Source: Betaproteobacteria bacterium
GTDB lineage: Bacteria; Pseudomonadota; Gammaproteobacteria; Burkholderiales; SG8-41
Reading direction: 5' to 3'
Assembly (NCBI GenBank): GCA_900299145.1
Contig: OMIN01000111.1
Coordinates: 48,964-112,963, forward strand
DNA length: 64,000 bases
In this document: positions 63,906 through 64,000 of the stretch, piece by piece
How positions within the stretch are numbered: position 1 is the stretch's first letter
Layout: each line of letters starts with the position of its first letter
The notes under the pieces: model-generated
Told to the model about the DNA's origin: nothing
Databases searched by the model: none
The model's input: the letters and a program-made list of their open reading frames with translations, nothing else
Position numbers and translations under genes: made by a program

Positions 63906-64000
63906 ATGTCCGTGAAGATAGGCTATCTGCTGCCCACCCGTGAATCCATCATGGAAGGCCGGCCTGAAGCCGAACCGCTGTTGAATCTGGCCGAGCGCGC
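63906..64000 (+). CDS. luciferase-like flavin-dependent oxidoreductase, 3' cut by window end
   Basis: Only the first 31 codons are visible: VKIGYLLPTRESIMEGRPEA then EPLLNLAERA. This is the usual opening of the LLM-class (F420/FMN) oxidoreductase fold: strand, LPT.E, then a helix with LAE.A. GAGGAAAC stands just before the ATG at 63906. It follows E2 by 37 bases, so it probably belongs to the same catabolic unit. Confidence 0.65.
   Translation, partial: MSVKIGYLLPTRESIMEGRPEAEPLLNLAER

Overview
The window is a GC-rich (about 60 percent), densely coding chromosomal segment that reads as a betaproteobacterium of the Burkholderiales type. The evidence is the rne / rluC / HAD phosphatase / Rieske / sppA neighbourhood, the order tpiA - secG - tRNA-Leu(GAG) - nuoA-N with a full 14-gene complex I, two Bug/TctC-type periplasmic binding proteins and a CheD/CheB-containing chemotaxis operon. 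No intact phage, transposase or CRISPR array is visible.

Layout: 1-2.3 kb holds the end of an acyl-CoA dehydrogenase, a YHS-like small protein and an alpha/beta hydrolase. 2.6-6.7 kb is a four-gene peptide-type (Opp/Dpp) ABC transporter without a binding protein. 6.7-9.8 kb holds a decayed SIR2-like gene start, an EthD-like protein, an acyl-CoA ligase and a low-molecular-weight tyrosine phosphatase. 9.8-16.2 kb is rne (minus) facing away from rluC-HAD-Rieske-sppA. 16.2-18.4 kb holds a VOC gene broken by a stop codon, then a two-gene unit whose first gene has an in-frame TGA within a TGA-Gly-Ser-Cys motif and a SECIS-like hairpin, i.e. a predicted UGSC-family selenoprotein. 18.6-26.8 kb is a chemotaxis operon (CheZ-like membrane protein, cheY, MCP, cheA, cheW, cheR, cheD, cheB). 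26.9-31.0 kb holds homospermidine synthase, a sugar transferase split by an amber codon and a ChaN-like lipoprotein. 31.3-47.6 kb is tpiA, secG, tRNA-Leu and nuoA-N. 47.6-51.7 kb holds a NUDIX hydrolase, a membrane-anchored spermidine-synthase-like protein, an Arg-rich 45-residue protein and a cytoplasmic substrate-binding-like protein. 52.0-64.0 kb is a catabolic-looking cluster: two Bug proteins, a Tat-exported LVIVD-type protein, an M24-fold protein lacking one metal ligand, 2-oxo acid dehydrogenase E1 alpha/E1 beta, two tandem exported amidohydrolases, E2 and the start of a luciferase-like oxidoreductase.

Three signals are not explained by the genes. (1) A 20-bp AT-rich interspersed repeat, consensus TAASTATYTGWTTTTATTGA, often followed by an AT-rich tail, occurs at least 13 times in both orientations, nearly always between genes, even inside the nuo operon, and several times directly at a start codon. 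Related patches lie inside nuoG, cheD, rluC and nuoK. (2) Degenerate tandem arrays with a strict 7-bp period sit in several spacers, twice as inverted pairs. (3) The selenoprotein gene with its hairpin. I consider the selenoprotein locus and the 20-bp repeat family the best candidates for follow-up.
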